DNA of 64,000 bases from Heloderma charlesbogerti (Eukaryota > Chordata > Lepidosauria > Squamata > Helodermatidae), in NCBI GenBank assembly GCA_026122225.1, contig JANEZZ010002679.1, positions 248,001 through 312,000 of the forward strand. The letters are read 5' to 3'. The first letter of the stretch is position 1; each line of letters opens with the position of its first letter. A model generated the notes under the pieces. The model was not told the DNA's origin and searched no databases. It saw nothing but the letters and a program-made list of their open reading frames with translations. The position numbers and the translations under genes are program-made. Below, piece after piece: positions 51,288-62,610 of the stretch.

Positions 51288-53184
51288 CTAGTACAAGTCA
51301 CCTGTCATGTCCCCATCAATCCAGCTAATAATGGCTGATAACCCTGTTGGCTCAAGCAGACGTGGGAGAAATGCCATGATGAATCAGAGATTGTGCTCAC
51401 ACTTTGACTTCCTTTTCCTCATAATATGCTTACAAAGCAGGAGACAGCCAGAAACAGCAAGGCCCCAGTATTGTGTTAATTGCCTCCTAAGCTCTGAGAA
51501 CAGAGGCCATAGTTGAGCCAAAACATGAATCTGCATTCCAGGATGAAGATAAGACTGGTTGCTAAGAGACCATGGGGCAGGTTGACCCTTTTGATGGGAA
51601 GAGGACAAACTTTGAAGAGAGATAAAAAAAGAGACAAGAGAGGGGGACAAGCCAGCCAGCCAGCCAGCCAGCCTGCCTGCCTGCTTTTTGGGACAAACAG
51701 ATCCCTAGGTTCTGACCAGTGAGATTTAAGGGACGACATTAGGGAACTATACTTCAGTTCATTTTATTCTTATGTTTTGTTATTCATATTGCCTTTTCTT
51801 AATATACCAGCGAACAGACCCGGGTTTGTAGGGGTTGGAATAGCCCTTTGCCTGATATAACAAAGCCTTCAAGCAAAGTTATGGCAGTGTCAGGGTGGAC
51901 ACATTGTGTCTGCCCTGCCTGAGTGAAGGCATGCCCACAGGCAGCCCAAGGCACAGGCCCTGCCATAATGTACCCCTATTGCCCCAAGGGAGGGGTCAGT
52001 CCACTCCATCCACTTCACAGCAGAGGGGAGGGGGCAGCCGTATAAATCTGCCCCTTGGATTACACCTCCCCCTCCCGCTTCAAACTGTATCAACTGCACA
52101 GCTATGTGCTGGTTAGGGAGGTTTGCCACCTAGTGACTGAAGATGGACCTGCAGACTTCAAACACATGGACACATTGAAATTAATTAAAATTATTAAAGT
52201 CTAAAAACTAAATAGGTGCGCACCCCCAGGGTCAGCTTAGTATGCATGTCACATTTCAGGTGTCTAGGTTTCACAGTCTTGGCACTAAGGTGCTGAAAGA
52301 CAGACAGGCATACATCCTTTTTTATTATTATAGATTTAATACTCTTTTTTTGTATAAATAAAGAGCTTAAATGAAGAGTTGCACATATAAATGATGTCTG
52401 GATGATTACCCTTGTATAAAGGTCATCCATCCCGACAGGGTATCTGTCTCAGATTCAGGTGGGTGTTATTTCCTTACACTTTGGGGAAGGTAAGCTGTTC
52501 AGGTTTCTGATAAATCTCTGTTCAGAAATGGTTCCTATCCATGGGGTGTGTGTGTGTGTGTGTACATATATTCTTTCTTCCTTCCTGCTGCTCCCTGTCC
52601 TTATGAAGGCTGGCCTTGGTCCCTCCATCTCTACTGCTGGTAAGAGGTATTCCTCAGTGGCAGCTCATTGGACAACAATGAGCAAGTCACTGACTTTCAA
52701 CATCAGCTGCCTCACAGAGTTTGCAATAAAAGCATTTCAAAAGTCTTTGGGGGAACAGCCAATGTACACGTGGCAGGCTGAGACCCTTCTTGATGTACTG
52801 GAGCAAAACCAGACCAAAGGAAGGAGTTTGCCAGGAAATATTAAATATTATATAGTAGATTTTCCAGCTACAACCTTCTTTCTGAAATCGTTTTCTTTGT
52901 ATTTTCCCCGCCCCTTTTTATCCTTAGAACTACTAACATGTTAACATTTTAGAAAACAAGCCAACGCTATTATCCCCAAGTTGCAGATGGAAGACTGAGA
53001 GAGCTGTTGTTAGTTAACACCATGTAGCAAGTTGTTGTAGTAGCAGCAGCAATAGTAGAAGTAACAATAGAAGCATTTTATATGGCACATCAGTGAACCT
53101 TCAAGCTATGGACAACTTAATGAATTTCACAGGAGATGAACAAAGATTTCAATTGTACACACAGAGAACAGTTTTGACATTTCC
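51288..53184. other. Intergenic DNA
   Basis: It contains a CCAG/CCTG simple repeat at 51652-51683 and a TG run at 52546-52562. No gene was recognised. Confidence 0.4.
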
Positions 53185-53441
53185 CATTTTATTTATTCAT
53201 GTCACTATTACATGACAGTCCTGCCCTTCCTCCGAGTCCAAGGAGCTCAGGGCAGCAGACATGGTTCTCCCCCACCAGCCCCAGCCCATTTTATCCTCAA
53301 AACAACTGTGGGAGTAAGTTAGATTGGGTGAGAGAGGCTCACGGTAACCCACTGAGCTTTGTGCCTGAATGGGCTTTTTAACCGGGGTTTCCCCAGTCCT
53401 AGTAGTCTGTCACTCTAACCACCCTACCACACTGGCTCTCA
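53185..53441 (-). mobile_element. CORE/tRNA-type SINE
   Basis: The same layout as 1115-1346: minus-strand head GAGCCAGTGTGGTAGGGTGG, a decayed core, TTTTGAGGATAAAATGGG and an AT-rich tail. Confidence 0.65.
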
Positions 53442-53460
53442 GTGCTTCTTCCCTTGATTC

Positions 53461-53598
53461 CCCTATCCCAGCTTAGTGCCCTCCAAATGTTTTAGACTAT
53501 AACTCCCAGGATTTTTGACCACTGGCCATGCTGGCTGTGGGGTTGATAAGAGCTGAAGTCCAAAACATCTGGAGGGCACTAGGTTGGGGGGGAAGGCC
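53461..53598. mobile_element. hAT-type foldback MITE
   Basis: CTTAGTGCCCTCCAAATG and CATCTGGAGGGCACTAGG are inverted arms of the 12321 family. No clean target duplication was seen. Confidence 0.7.
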
Positions 53599-54098
53599 CT
53601 GCCAAATCAGCATTCCCCAGTAAATTACAACCTGGTTTTTAAAAGTTTTTAATTGATATTTCATGAACACTCATCTACAAAGTAGTGCAAAATAGCAACA
53701 AATAGCAAGTACATAGCAGACAGATTAAAACAGCAAACCCTTGTTGTTGAAGGGAATACAATTTGTTGACATTGACCAATATGTGCATTGTTTCCTTGAT
53801 CTTTGTAGTTAATGCTGTCACTCCAGAAAGAGGAATGTTGGGACGTTGAACATATTTCAGAAAATTCTTTGTTTACAAAAGATATAAATGGGAACCATAT
53901 TTCTAAGAATACATCTTGTCTGGATATTGCTCTAATTAGTCTACGCTGATGTGTTAATTTCTCAGCAAGGGCAAACTGCCATATTCTGGAGAACCAGCTA
54001 TGTATTGTATATCCCATGGAATAAAGAGAGTTTTAATGTAACAATACAATATTAATTTAGAAGGGGGGAAATATATATAGATATAGATGGGGTGGAGA

Positions 54099-54189
54099 GT
54101 AGTATCCAATATTAGTTCTACTTAGGACTAACTTAAGTCCCATTCATTTCAATAGGTCTACTCTAAGTAGGACTAACATTGGATACTAT
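54099..54189. mobile_element. Small foldback MITE (91 bp)
   Basis: TAGTATCCAATATTAGTTCT at the left is inverted as GACTAACATTGGATACTA at the right, with CTACTTAG pairing inside. Confidence 0.75.
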
Positions 54190-54691
54190 CCAAAGTATGT
54201 GAAAATCTGAAAAAATAGGTCTTTTGTACATCTATGAGATTCCAGTAGATCGTATCAGTGTACTTCTGACACGTTAAAAAGTCACATAAGCAATGGAGAA
54301 AGTTCCCAGCCCCAACGAGTTTAAAATCTAAATTTCCAGAATGTAAGGGAGAGGGGGAGAAAGAGTTTACTATTATAGTAGGGACCGAAGTATTCTGTGA
54401 ATGAATGCATGAAGGAAAGCTGTTCTAAGGAACAGCAGGAAATAACTGGAAAAAACTGAAATGTAGAGTAACAGCCATGATAGCATCAGTTGTTGAAAGA
54501 GTTACACAATATTAAGTAAAGCTTGCATTTTCCACATATAGGCCTTCACTTGCATCATTTTACAAAGCTTGCAGCAGCAAATATTTCAGGGTTTTGTGTT
54601 GATAAATAAGGGAAGGGACTTGATATGGTGAAATGGGGTCTAGAAATGACAAAAAAAAGAACTACCAGTTGTAGCCTAATAGCTGCAATCA

Positions 54692-54900
54692 TGCTCATAA
54701 GAAGAGCCATACTAGATCATCAGACCAAAGGCCCATCTGTTCCCACAGTGGCCAACCAGATGCCAATTATAAGCCCACAAGGAGAACATGAGTACAGTTA
54801 TAGAAGCCTCCTGCTCATGTTCCCAGCAACTGATGTACATAGGCACACTGTCTTTCAAACTGGAAGTAATATATACTCATCATAACTAGTAGCCATTGAT
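54692..54900 (-). mobile_element. L2/CR1-type LINE 3' end
   Basis: CTCATAAGAAGAGCCATACT, CACAGTGGCCAACCAGATGCC and CCCAGCAACTGATGTACATA are in tail order. Confidence 0.75.
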
Positions 54901-56199
54901 AGCCTTATTCTCCCTGTATCATGCTTTTAAGACAATTAAGACATTTCCCTCCTAATTTCCAATAGCACTGTCAAAGTTTCCACTTTAAGCATTAGCTCTC
55001 TCTAATTTGTACCATTTTCTTCACCTGGAAAATGCACCGCAGTTGACCAGAAAGTGCTATCCTGATGAGAAAGATAGAAAATGGATGCGGCAAACTCATT
55101 AGACTGCTAAAATGGAAGCCCAAATGGAAAACCGTAGTATTATGCACCTCAAGTTGTGACACATGCTCAATTTAATATCCACTGCTTCATTCATAATTAA
55201 TATCACAATGAAGTAATCTCTACAGCTGCTTCTTGATTACTATAATAGGGAACGTAAACATATCAAAATCAGATTCCCTTTTACTTGGAAAATATAAGAA
55301 TATGTATCATGCGTAACCATTAGGAAACAGCTTAATGCAGACTTTCAGAAAGAGATAGATTAGGATGCAGAGAGAGCATCACTATACTGTTCTTTTCTGT
55401 TCAGCCTTGTTTAATCCATGCACAATTAATGATAAAATTCAATGTTAAAATAAATATTAAAAATAGAAAAGATAAATTCAGGTTGTACCAAATATTTAAG
55501 GGGAGTGAGTTACCCAGAATGGGACTCGTATGTTTATTTTAGGGCAATGATTGATAGGATTAAGCTGTCACAGTCTAAAGAACTTTTCACATTAAGGTGC
55601 TAAACTAAGGAGAAAATAAGAGCAGGGGTACTTCCAGATAAGGCTTTTACCCTGCAATCACTCTGGATCAAATACAGGGGATCCAGATATCATTGTCTTC
55701 CATTTGTAGCCCTTACATGTTTTCCCATGACTTCTTCCATCTTTTTTCTTACCGCAGAAAATCCATTGAAGAGGAAAAGATGGAATCACTGCATAATGAC
55801 TTTTGATCCTTAGTGCTAAGGGTCCTCCATCTGGAAGCACTCCAACTGTTTTTAGGATCCTTGACTGAACAGAAATGTCTGCTCCAACCTGGATTTTCAG
55901 ATCTTACGATTGAACTAAATGGCATACTCTCTGTATAAATAAAAGTTTGGAAATTAATCTCTAGAAGCATCCTTTACCAGTTTAGAATCTACTTGAACTC
56001 GTGATGCTATCTGAATCTACTTGAAATGTTTGCCTAATGACAGAGATCTCAGTGGCACCAAAGAATCAGTTCATGCATTCATGCTCCCCACTCATTGGCT
56101 AATACCATCAAGTGATGGTTTGCATGTGTGAATGAGCTATCACTGATTAATCACCAGAGGTAGAGCTTTCATACCATCTGATGTCAACTCCTAGGGCAT
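54901..56199. other. Intergenic DNA with one MITE-like block
   Basis: At about 55622-55850 the ends GTACTTCCAGATAAGG and CCTCCATCTGGAAGCAC are inverted, suggesting another small TIR element. The rest is unremarkable. Confidence 0.45.
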
Positions 56200-57040
56200 G
56201 TTGTAATCTGCAACATAAAACAAGAGAAAACCACTCCATTTGCAACATCGGTTCAACAACTGCTTGCCAAAACTGTCCAGGAGTGCTTTTTACCAACTTA
56301 GGCTGGTATGCTAGCTGCAGCCCTATCTGGAGAGGATGGACCTTGCCTCAGTTATCCACACACTAGTCACGTCCAGGCTGGACTACTGTAATGCGCCATA
56401 TGTTGGGCTGCCTTTGAAGACAGTTCAGAAACTTCAGCTGGTGCAGAACGCAGCCTCCCAAGTATTGGTGGAGGGCAGCGAGGCTATTCGATCACATAAT
56501 GCCTATACAGCGCTAGCACACCGGTTACCAACTTACCGGTGTGTTTCCGAGCCCAATTCAAAGTGCTGGTTTTAATCTTTAAAGCCTTAACAGTTGGGAC
56601 AAGTTACTTGAAGGACCACCTTCACCCATATCTGCCTGCCCGCACTTTAAGATCAGAAAGAGAGGCCCTTCTCATTTACCCACCTGTGAGAGCAGTCAAG
56701 TAGGTGATCACACATGAGAGGACCTTCTCTGCAGTGGCCCCACACCTTTGGAACAAGTTGCCATTGGAGGTCTGCCATGCTCTGACATTGCAGGCTTTTA
56801 AGAAGGACTTAAAACCATATTATTTTACTGTGGCCTTCTCTTGAAATGACTGCTATTGTTGCTGTTACTGCTGTTATTGTTATTGCTGGTTTTATTGTTG
56901 GCTTTTATTGTTGTTTTTATTGTTTTTTATGTGTTTATCGCTTTTAATAGTTTAACTGTTTTTATGTATTTTACTGCTGGAAGCTGCCTTGGGAGGGCTT
57001 CTGCCCTGAAAAGCGGCCAAGAAATGTTTTAAACAAACAA
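56200..57040 (+). mobile_element. L2/CR1-clade LINE, C-terminal ORF fragment and 3' UTR
   Basis: The frame at 56336-56575 reads LVTSRLDYCNAPYVGLPLKT and VQKLQLVQNAAS, the typical end of jockey-superfamily reverse transcriptases. Broken frames downstream continue with FSAVAPHLWNKLPLE and TLQAFKKDLK. The 3' UTR is T-rich. Confidence 0.8.
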
Positions 57041-57309
57041 ACAACTGAAGCAAAGAGGAGACCCGTCTAGGGAACTAAAAGAGCTACTCTATAAAGCTGA
57101 GAATTTGGACAAGAGGACACTGTTGGAGCCTATATGTGAACTAACCAACCATGAGGGTTTCAAAGTGCCCCTGATGGTTATACAATTCAGATAAGACAGG
57201 CAATTTGTAAACACTGGCTCTCCTGTCAGAAATTCCACACTGCAAAAATAATTTTATTTTTGCATACAAACGTGCATGGAATTTCAGGGATGTATTAGTC
57301 CATAGCACT

Positions 57310-57597
57310 TTGAGAGCTCCTTCCCCTTTAGTACCTTCTAGTATCATTGGTGAAAAGATTGTTGGAAACTACCCTTCTGAATATTATAGTGTATGTACAA
57401 ATTGTATCACTCTAAAGTTATTTGAAAGCCCTGTTTCAAATCAGCATCATTACATTAAGGAATTTGTCAGCTGTAATATTAAGGGACTAATCTATGCTGT
57501 CAGATGTCCAGGTAACCTGATATATGCTGGCATGACCTTGAGAACTGTTAGAACTCAAATATGTGAACACAAAAGCTACATGAGGATAAGGACTTGA
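57310..57597 (+). pseudogene. Penelope-like GIY-YIG endonuclease domain, decayed
   Basis: The readable block NIKGLIYAVRCPGNLIYAGM continues with TLRTVRTQICEHKS, matching the Penelope-like pattern of a conserved Tyr, a Cys-Pro, YxG-T-R and EH. The upstream part has CTNCITLKLFE, the usual Cys-rich lead-in. The canonical YVG is YAG here and the Arg three residues before EH is Gln. Upstream linker residues are in frames with stops, so the element is dead. Confidence 0.78.
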
Positions 57598-57840
57598 CGT
57601 TTTGGATAACTGAAAAAGTTCAAGGACATAGGACCAGATTACACCATCTACTGAGAAAGAGGGAAATACTCTGGATCTTCACCTTAAGGACAATTCTACC
57701 CCAGGGACTCAATGAAGAGTGCAATTGGATGCCAGTATTGTAATCCTGCTTACTCCTTCCTTTTTTCATCTCTCCCCCCACCCAACTGGATTCTGTATTC
57801 TACCAGCCATTGTTTTATATATGGTGCATTTTTGTTTTCA

Positions 57841-58003
57841 CAGAATCATAGGGTTGGAAGGGGCCCAAAAGCCCATCGAGTCCAACCTCCTACTCAGTGC
57901 AGGAAGCCTGATTCCCAGGTGGTCTCCCATCCAAATACTAACCAGGGCTGACCCTGCTTAGTTTCCAAGATCAGACGAGATCAGGCACATCCAGCCCTTT
58001 GCT
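57841..58003 (-). mobile_element. 5S-rRNA-derived SINE with CR1-type tail
   Basis: The minus strand reads GCTGGATGTGCCTGATCTCG, AAACTAAGCAGGGTCAGCCC and TGGATGGGAGACCACCTGGG, then GCACTGAGTAGGAGGTTGGA, CCCCTTCCAACCCTATGATTC. It is a clear fusion of a 5S head with the CR1 3' end, the structure of SINE3-class elements. Confidence 0.85.
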
Positions 58004-58987
58004 ATGTATTTAATAGGAAGAACTCCACACTAATATCTTCATAGTTTTGAAGGTTGTTTTTGACGTTTTACTATATCTTTATTTGTCTGTGATTTGCATT
58101 TTCTTAATTTTTTGTAAACCGCCTTGATTGGATCCCCCCCTCCCAAAATGTAGCACAGAATGTTTGTATTACAGTTTGATGGAATATTTTGATATATGTT
58201 TAAACTCAACTGTCCTGTGTGTGCCCTTACGAGGACTTCACATAGTTTCAAACATGCAGCCTTTCTGCTTTAGGACCCTGGAAGTGATCCATTTAGGAGT
58301 AAGCCATTGTGACTGTTTGCTCCATAATGAGCTGATTACACAGCTGTACAGGCTTTCAGTTACGGCTGGTGTTTAACAGCCATAACCTCAGAGCAATGGA
58401 TTCTGCACTGTGCCTAAGCCTGCAGTGTTTAGACATTTTTAAGGACTTTATCTACAGTTTTGCTTACCTTATGGGTTGGCACATGGATGCTCCAACTAGA
58501 TACCTTCTGCTTGGTGAGAATACCTTGGTATTAGATACCAGCAATGAAGAACGTGATACTGATGGACTAGGATGGGAGTCTAGTGAAAGTTCGATGTCAG
58601 AATTAGTGCTGTGCCAAAAATTTCTCTCACATTATTTCTGGCCATTCTTTTTTAATTTGATAGAAAAGAAATTACTTTAAAAAAAATTGAAAAGAGAAGA
58701 AATGTTGGATAAATTCTCATGGGTTTGGGTTCAGGGTTCTTGTGGTGGGTCCCCTTCCCCCTCAGTGTATTCAGATATTGACCACAGCAGGCAGAATAGA
58801 TAAGCTACACAGTAGAGACCTACTGGTAAGGAAAACTTTTATCAGTCTATACTGATGTGCCTAGTTTAATGAATAAAGGCTACCCTGGGTATCTGTAACT
58901 TTCCATATATTTTTGTCTTGCAGGTCCTATTTTGAGAATTCAGTCTCATAAAGTTTATTGTTGTTCTTTTGGCTATAGTTATGGTCA

Positions 58988-59308
58988 AAATTTCCCCCCA
59001 TTGATGAAAACCTTAATGATCGAAATGCATTTGGGTTAAGTTTATAGGTATTAGTATAGCTTACTGCATTGGAATTGTATTAGGAAAAGCCTATTTTGAA
59101 AACAGAATGTCGCTATGGGTGTATGCAACATGTTGGACTGTCAAGTTTTTGTTTGTGCATAATTTCATAGTCGTACTATCAAAAATATTTACAAACATTT
59201 TTATACTTTATATTTTAGTCTAGTTATTTCATTTCATTGAAGTGTGTTTTATTGTAGCTGTATTATTGTTCTCAGCACTTATAAGCTTCCTATTTTGCTT
59301 TTTCTTAT
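58988..59308 (+). repeat. Penelope-like pseudo-LTR, copy 1
   Basis: Direct repeat of 60091-60418 with common blocks TACTGCATTGGAATTGTATT, AGGAAAAGCCTATTTTGAAA and TTTTTGTTTGTGCATAATTT. It begins with a hammerhead-like motif. Confidence 0.8.
58995..59034 (+). ncRNA. Hammerhead-ribozyme-like motif, copy 1
   Basis: In order: CCCA (helix I), TTGATGA (core, canonical CTGATGA), a weak helix II around loop TTAAT, GAAA, TG/CA (2-bp helix III), TT cleavage position, TGGG (helix I). The first core base is changed, so this copy is probably inactive. Penelope-like elements are known to carry hammerheads with very short helix III. Confidence 0.6.
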
Positions 59309-60090
59309 GGACCAGAAATAGACTGTTCTGGAGAGAGTCTGTTTTGTATTTGGCCAACGTCTGAGCTGCATTTGACTGAGACGTGTGGGAGAAGCCGCTC
59401 TTGGTAGCTGCTCTGAAATTCCCGGCCTAGAAAGGCCTGCTGGTCTTTTCAATTTCATTTTGAAAGTAATTTCTTTTCTATCAAATTGAATAAGAATGGT
59501 CAGAAATAATGTGGGATACATTTTTGGCACAGCACTAGTTCTGACGTCTAGCTTTCACTAGAGTTCCATCCTAGCCCATCAGTATCACGTTCTTCATTTC
59601 TGGTATCTATAGTCCTATTGAAGGACCATTCTTCATTGCTAGTGTCTATATTCTTATTGAAAGAAACAGATTTTCTAATGTGAGGGTCTATCAGGTCTAT
59701 GCCAGCTATAAAACTTACTCTCCTCATGATCTCTCTGAAATTTCTAAAATTTAGACCCTTTTAGTTCTTGATATTGCTTTAGTAATTCCTTATCAAGTCT
59801 TTCTGACTGGTCCACATATTAGTTTATCTTCTATGCTGGCTTTTAATTTTTTTGTAGTGTGTTTTTCACCTCCTGATTAAGCTTGTTAACCTCCTCTTTG
59901 GATTTTCCTATTAAAAGGACCATTAAGTCTAAGGAGCACTGTTCTTTTTTTTTTTTTCTTTAAATTTTTCATTGAAACATCCGTGGTCCCGTCAAGATTC
60001 TTAAATGCTCTTGGGACACTGAAAAATGTAGGGGCATCCAACAAAGTGGCAATCTGTTCTTCTGTGTAGCTGAACATATCAATATTCCTT
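59309..60090 (-). mobile_element. Inverted internal segment of the Penelope-like element
   Basis: Lies between the two direct repeats. From about 59445 to 59640 it is a reverse-complement copy of 58530-58700. A minus-strand frame at 60077-59886 (DAPTFFSVPRAFKNLDG) may be N-terminal coding sequence, but I cannot assign it firmly. Confidence 0.5.
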
Positions 60091-60418
60091 GCAATTGTGC
60101 CCCACTGATAAAGACCTTAATGGTCAAAATGTGCTTGGGTTAGGTTAATAGGTATTTGTATAGCCTACTGCATTGGAATTGTATTAGGAAAAGCCTATTT
60201 TGAAACCAGTAATGTCACTATGTCTGTATGCAATGTGTCGGTCTGTCAAGTTTTTGTTTGTGCATAATTTCATAGTTGTATTATCAAAACATTTACAAAA
60301 ATTTCTATACTTTGTATTTTAGTTGTATTTAGTTATTTCATTAAAGTTTGTTTTATAGTAGCTGTATTTTTATTCTCAGCAAGTATAAGCTTCCTTAAAC
60401 CTATTTTGCTTTTTCTTG
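60091..60418 (+). repeat. Penelope-like pseudo-LTR, copy 2
   Basis: Direct repeat of 58988-59308, with a few small indels. Confidence 0.8.
60100..60139 (+). ncRNA. Hammerhead-ribozyme-like motif, copy 2
   Basis: In order: CCCCA (helix I), CTGATAA (canonical CTGATGA, one change), GACC-TTAAT-GGTC (helix II), AAAA (canonical GAAA, one change), short helix III, TGGG (helix I). Its core changes differ from those of copy 1, so the ancestor had an intact core. One extra A precedes helix II in both copies. Confidence 0.6.
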
Positions 60419-62610
60419 TTGAGTTTGGTTGAAGATAGGACCTTCATTGATCATTATTTGTGGTCCATGTCACTTTCATATGTGCTCATCCATAGGTCTA
60501 TTCTGTCCCATTTCTGCATCAATCTGTGAGGTTTTTAATTTAAAAATAAATCTGTAGAAAAATTAGTATTTAAATATTTTGAATCTATTTTCTTACAAAA
60601 TACCTATTTCTAAATGTATTCTGTCCTAAATTATATGCATTTTAAATGCATTTTTGAGCTAAGGTCTGCACCCAAACATTTAGAGAAATGTGAAATCCAA
60701 AAGATAACTGCATTCTTCTGATGCTCACAGCAGTCTGGGAAGTGAGGATAAGGTTGCTTCACTTTAAAATGAGAACCAAGAGAAAACATCAAGCATCCCT
60801 ATTCTCCCACAGAGCTGAATGAGCAGACAGATGCAGCTTCTGTAAATAGAGAACCTACATCTACTAAAACCCATTCTTCTACAGAACTATGAAAGGTGTA
60901 AGAGCCCTTTCCTGTACTGCATCTAGTGATCTTGTTTCTTGGAGTTCAGCCTGTAGAAAACAGCCAGACCTGGTACAGTGTTGCTGCTCCAAAGAGAGAC
61001 AGCAGGCAGAAGCAGATGGGGAGGTAAAGTCTCACCTGCTCAGAAATGCTGAGCACATCTTCCAAAAACTGCTCAGGCATGAAAAGAGAGCAACACGGTG
61101 GAAATGAATGAGGCTGAACCTCTCGTCCACTAGCAAAGCAAGTCTTAGGTTTCCAGTCAGACGAATCCTACCAATGTGATCTCTTTTGGCTTTTCAACTA
61201 ATAGAATGTTATAAAAGTTTTATTATTGCTATGAATTCCAAAAGAAGCAAATGTCCTTTTATGAAACCTCAAGTGCCACATGAACAAGTCATAAATGACG
61301 TTTTTCCTAATCATGTCAGCAAACCCTGTTCTGAATCCTGCTCCTCAATAAAGATCTTTCTTTTTTTAGTTTAGTTTTCATGCTCCAGCTACCATTTGTT
61401 AAATGACTTCTGCAGTAGCTGTGTAGTAGATGTTATTAGGTCCTAACTAGTAAAGCTCCTTTGTTTTCATTGTAGCCTTTGGAATAAAGGCTTCCAAAGC
61501 CAGCCATTCAGAGACAAGAGTTGTCAAAAAGAACATTTTTTTCGAGTAGTTCCCAGCTGGGCTGAATTACCTTCTCCTGGAAAGAATTGCAATGTGTAGG
61601 CACTCTGGGAAAGGCTAAACTGGATAGCGCTCAAACCTGGCCACAACATCTGCAGAATAAAAGGATTTTGATGCACCGCACACCAGCCCAGCTAGCGGAT
61701 CTGCTCAAAGTAATTTTAACAAATGTCAAAAGCAGCAGTTTCAAAAGATACACACAGAAAGGGTGTTCCCTTTTAAAGCCATCAGGTATATGTTCAATTA
61801 TGGCAATACTACTTTTCCCAGATGACCCTAGCAATATTTCCAGGGTGCTTTGCTATATTAAGGAGATGAAGGTAGATAGAAAGAAGGCACAGCAGATTGC
61901 TTTCCCTCCTGCATCTAGGCTCTTGCTAGCCTCTGCACTTCTGTTCTCTTTATTGAGCTGGGGAAGTCAAAGGATTCACTATGGTACTTCTATAGAGGTG
62001 ACAGGGAAGGACAGACAACACCTGACCAACAGCTGCAGACAGTTCTTGGAGACTTTTTTTTTTCTTTACCAAAATCAGCAGTGCTAGAACAATGTAACAA
62101 TAATCTGGTTTGGATGTAATGCTAAACTATAGAGCAGGGGTGGGCAACTTTGGGAGTTCTGGGAGCCATTTTCAGTCCTGTCCCCCTGACCCCCACGCAG
62201 GCCGCACTCCACCACACAATTAGGTCCCAAATAAAGGAAGTGTTGAAAAACAGTTGTGAAGAAATGTACAATGTTTCCCATTCCTCCTTTGGAATATTTA
62301 AATTCTTCTTATTTATGCTACAACTCTGCCCTGAATAGGAGGTTCTGCACAGGAGGTGAGCAAATTACACTGAATTTGTGTGTTTTCTAACGTGACCTAT
62401 AGTACTGATACAAATGCAACACTTTAGTCCAGTATGTCCAGGTGATGGAAGCTGCAAAATGGGCAGTACTGCCTACTGTTTATTGATGTTATTTCCCTTT
62501 CACCCTCTCCCACCTTCTCCACAATGCCCTATAAGGCATAATAAGCTAAATAGTAGACAGTTTTGAATGTTGCCGAGTAGTGGAGAGAGAGGCAAGCCTG
62601 CAGACCTGGG
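60419..62610. other. Intergenic DNA
   Basis: At about 60440-60790 is a dispersed repeat related to 22252-22590. The rest, including the 166-codon frame at 61587-62087, shows no recognisable protein or repeat. A hAT-like terminus (CAGGGGTGGGCAACTTTGGG) occurs at 62136. Confidence 0.4.

Larger units (their letters stand above)
57045..60420 (+). mobile_element. Penelope-like retroelement, rearranged
   Basis: It contains the C-terminal linker and GIY-YIG endonuclease (57130-57597), then 3' sequence, two direct repeats of about 325 bp (58988-59308 and 60091-60418) acting like pseudo-LTRs, and an inverted internal pair (58530-58700 with 59445-59640). A 5S/CR1 SINE is nested at 57841-58003. The reverse transcriptase is missing. 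Confidence 0.75.

Noticed and set aside
58988..60418. LTR retrotransposon or endogenous retrovirus
   Set aside because: Direct repeats lack TG..CA ends, primer-binding site and gag/pol; the GIY-YIG domain nearby points to a Penelope-like element. No retroviral sequence was seen in the window.
61587..62087. 166-codon open frame
   Set aside because: No recognisable domain, no splice or codon-usage support; likely chance.
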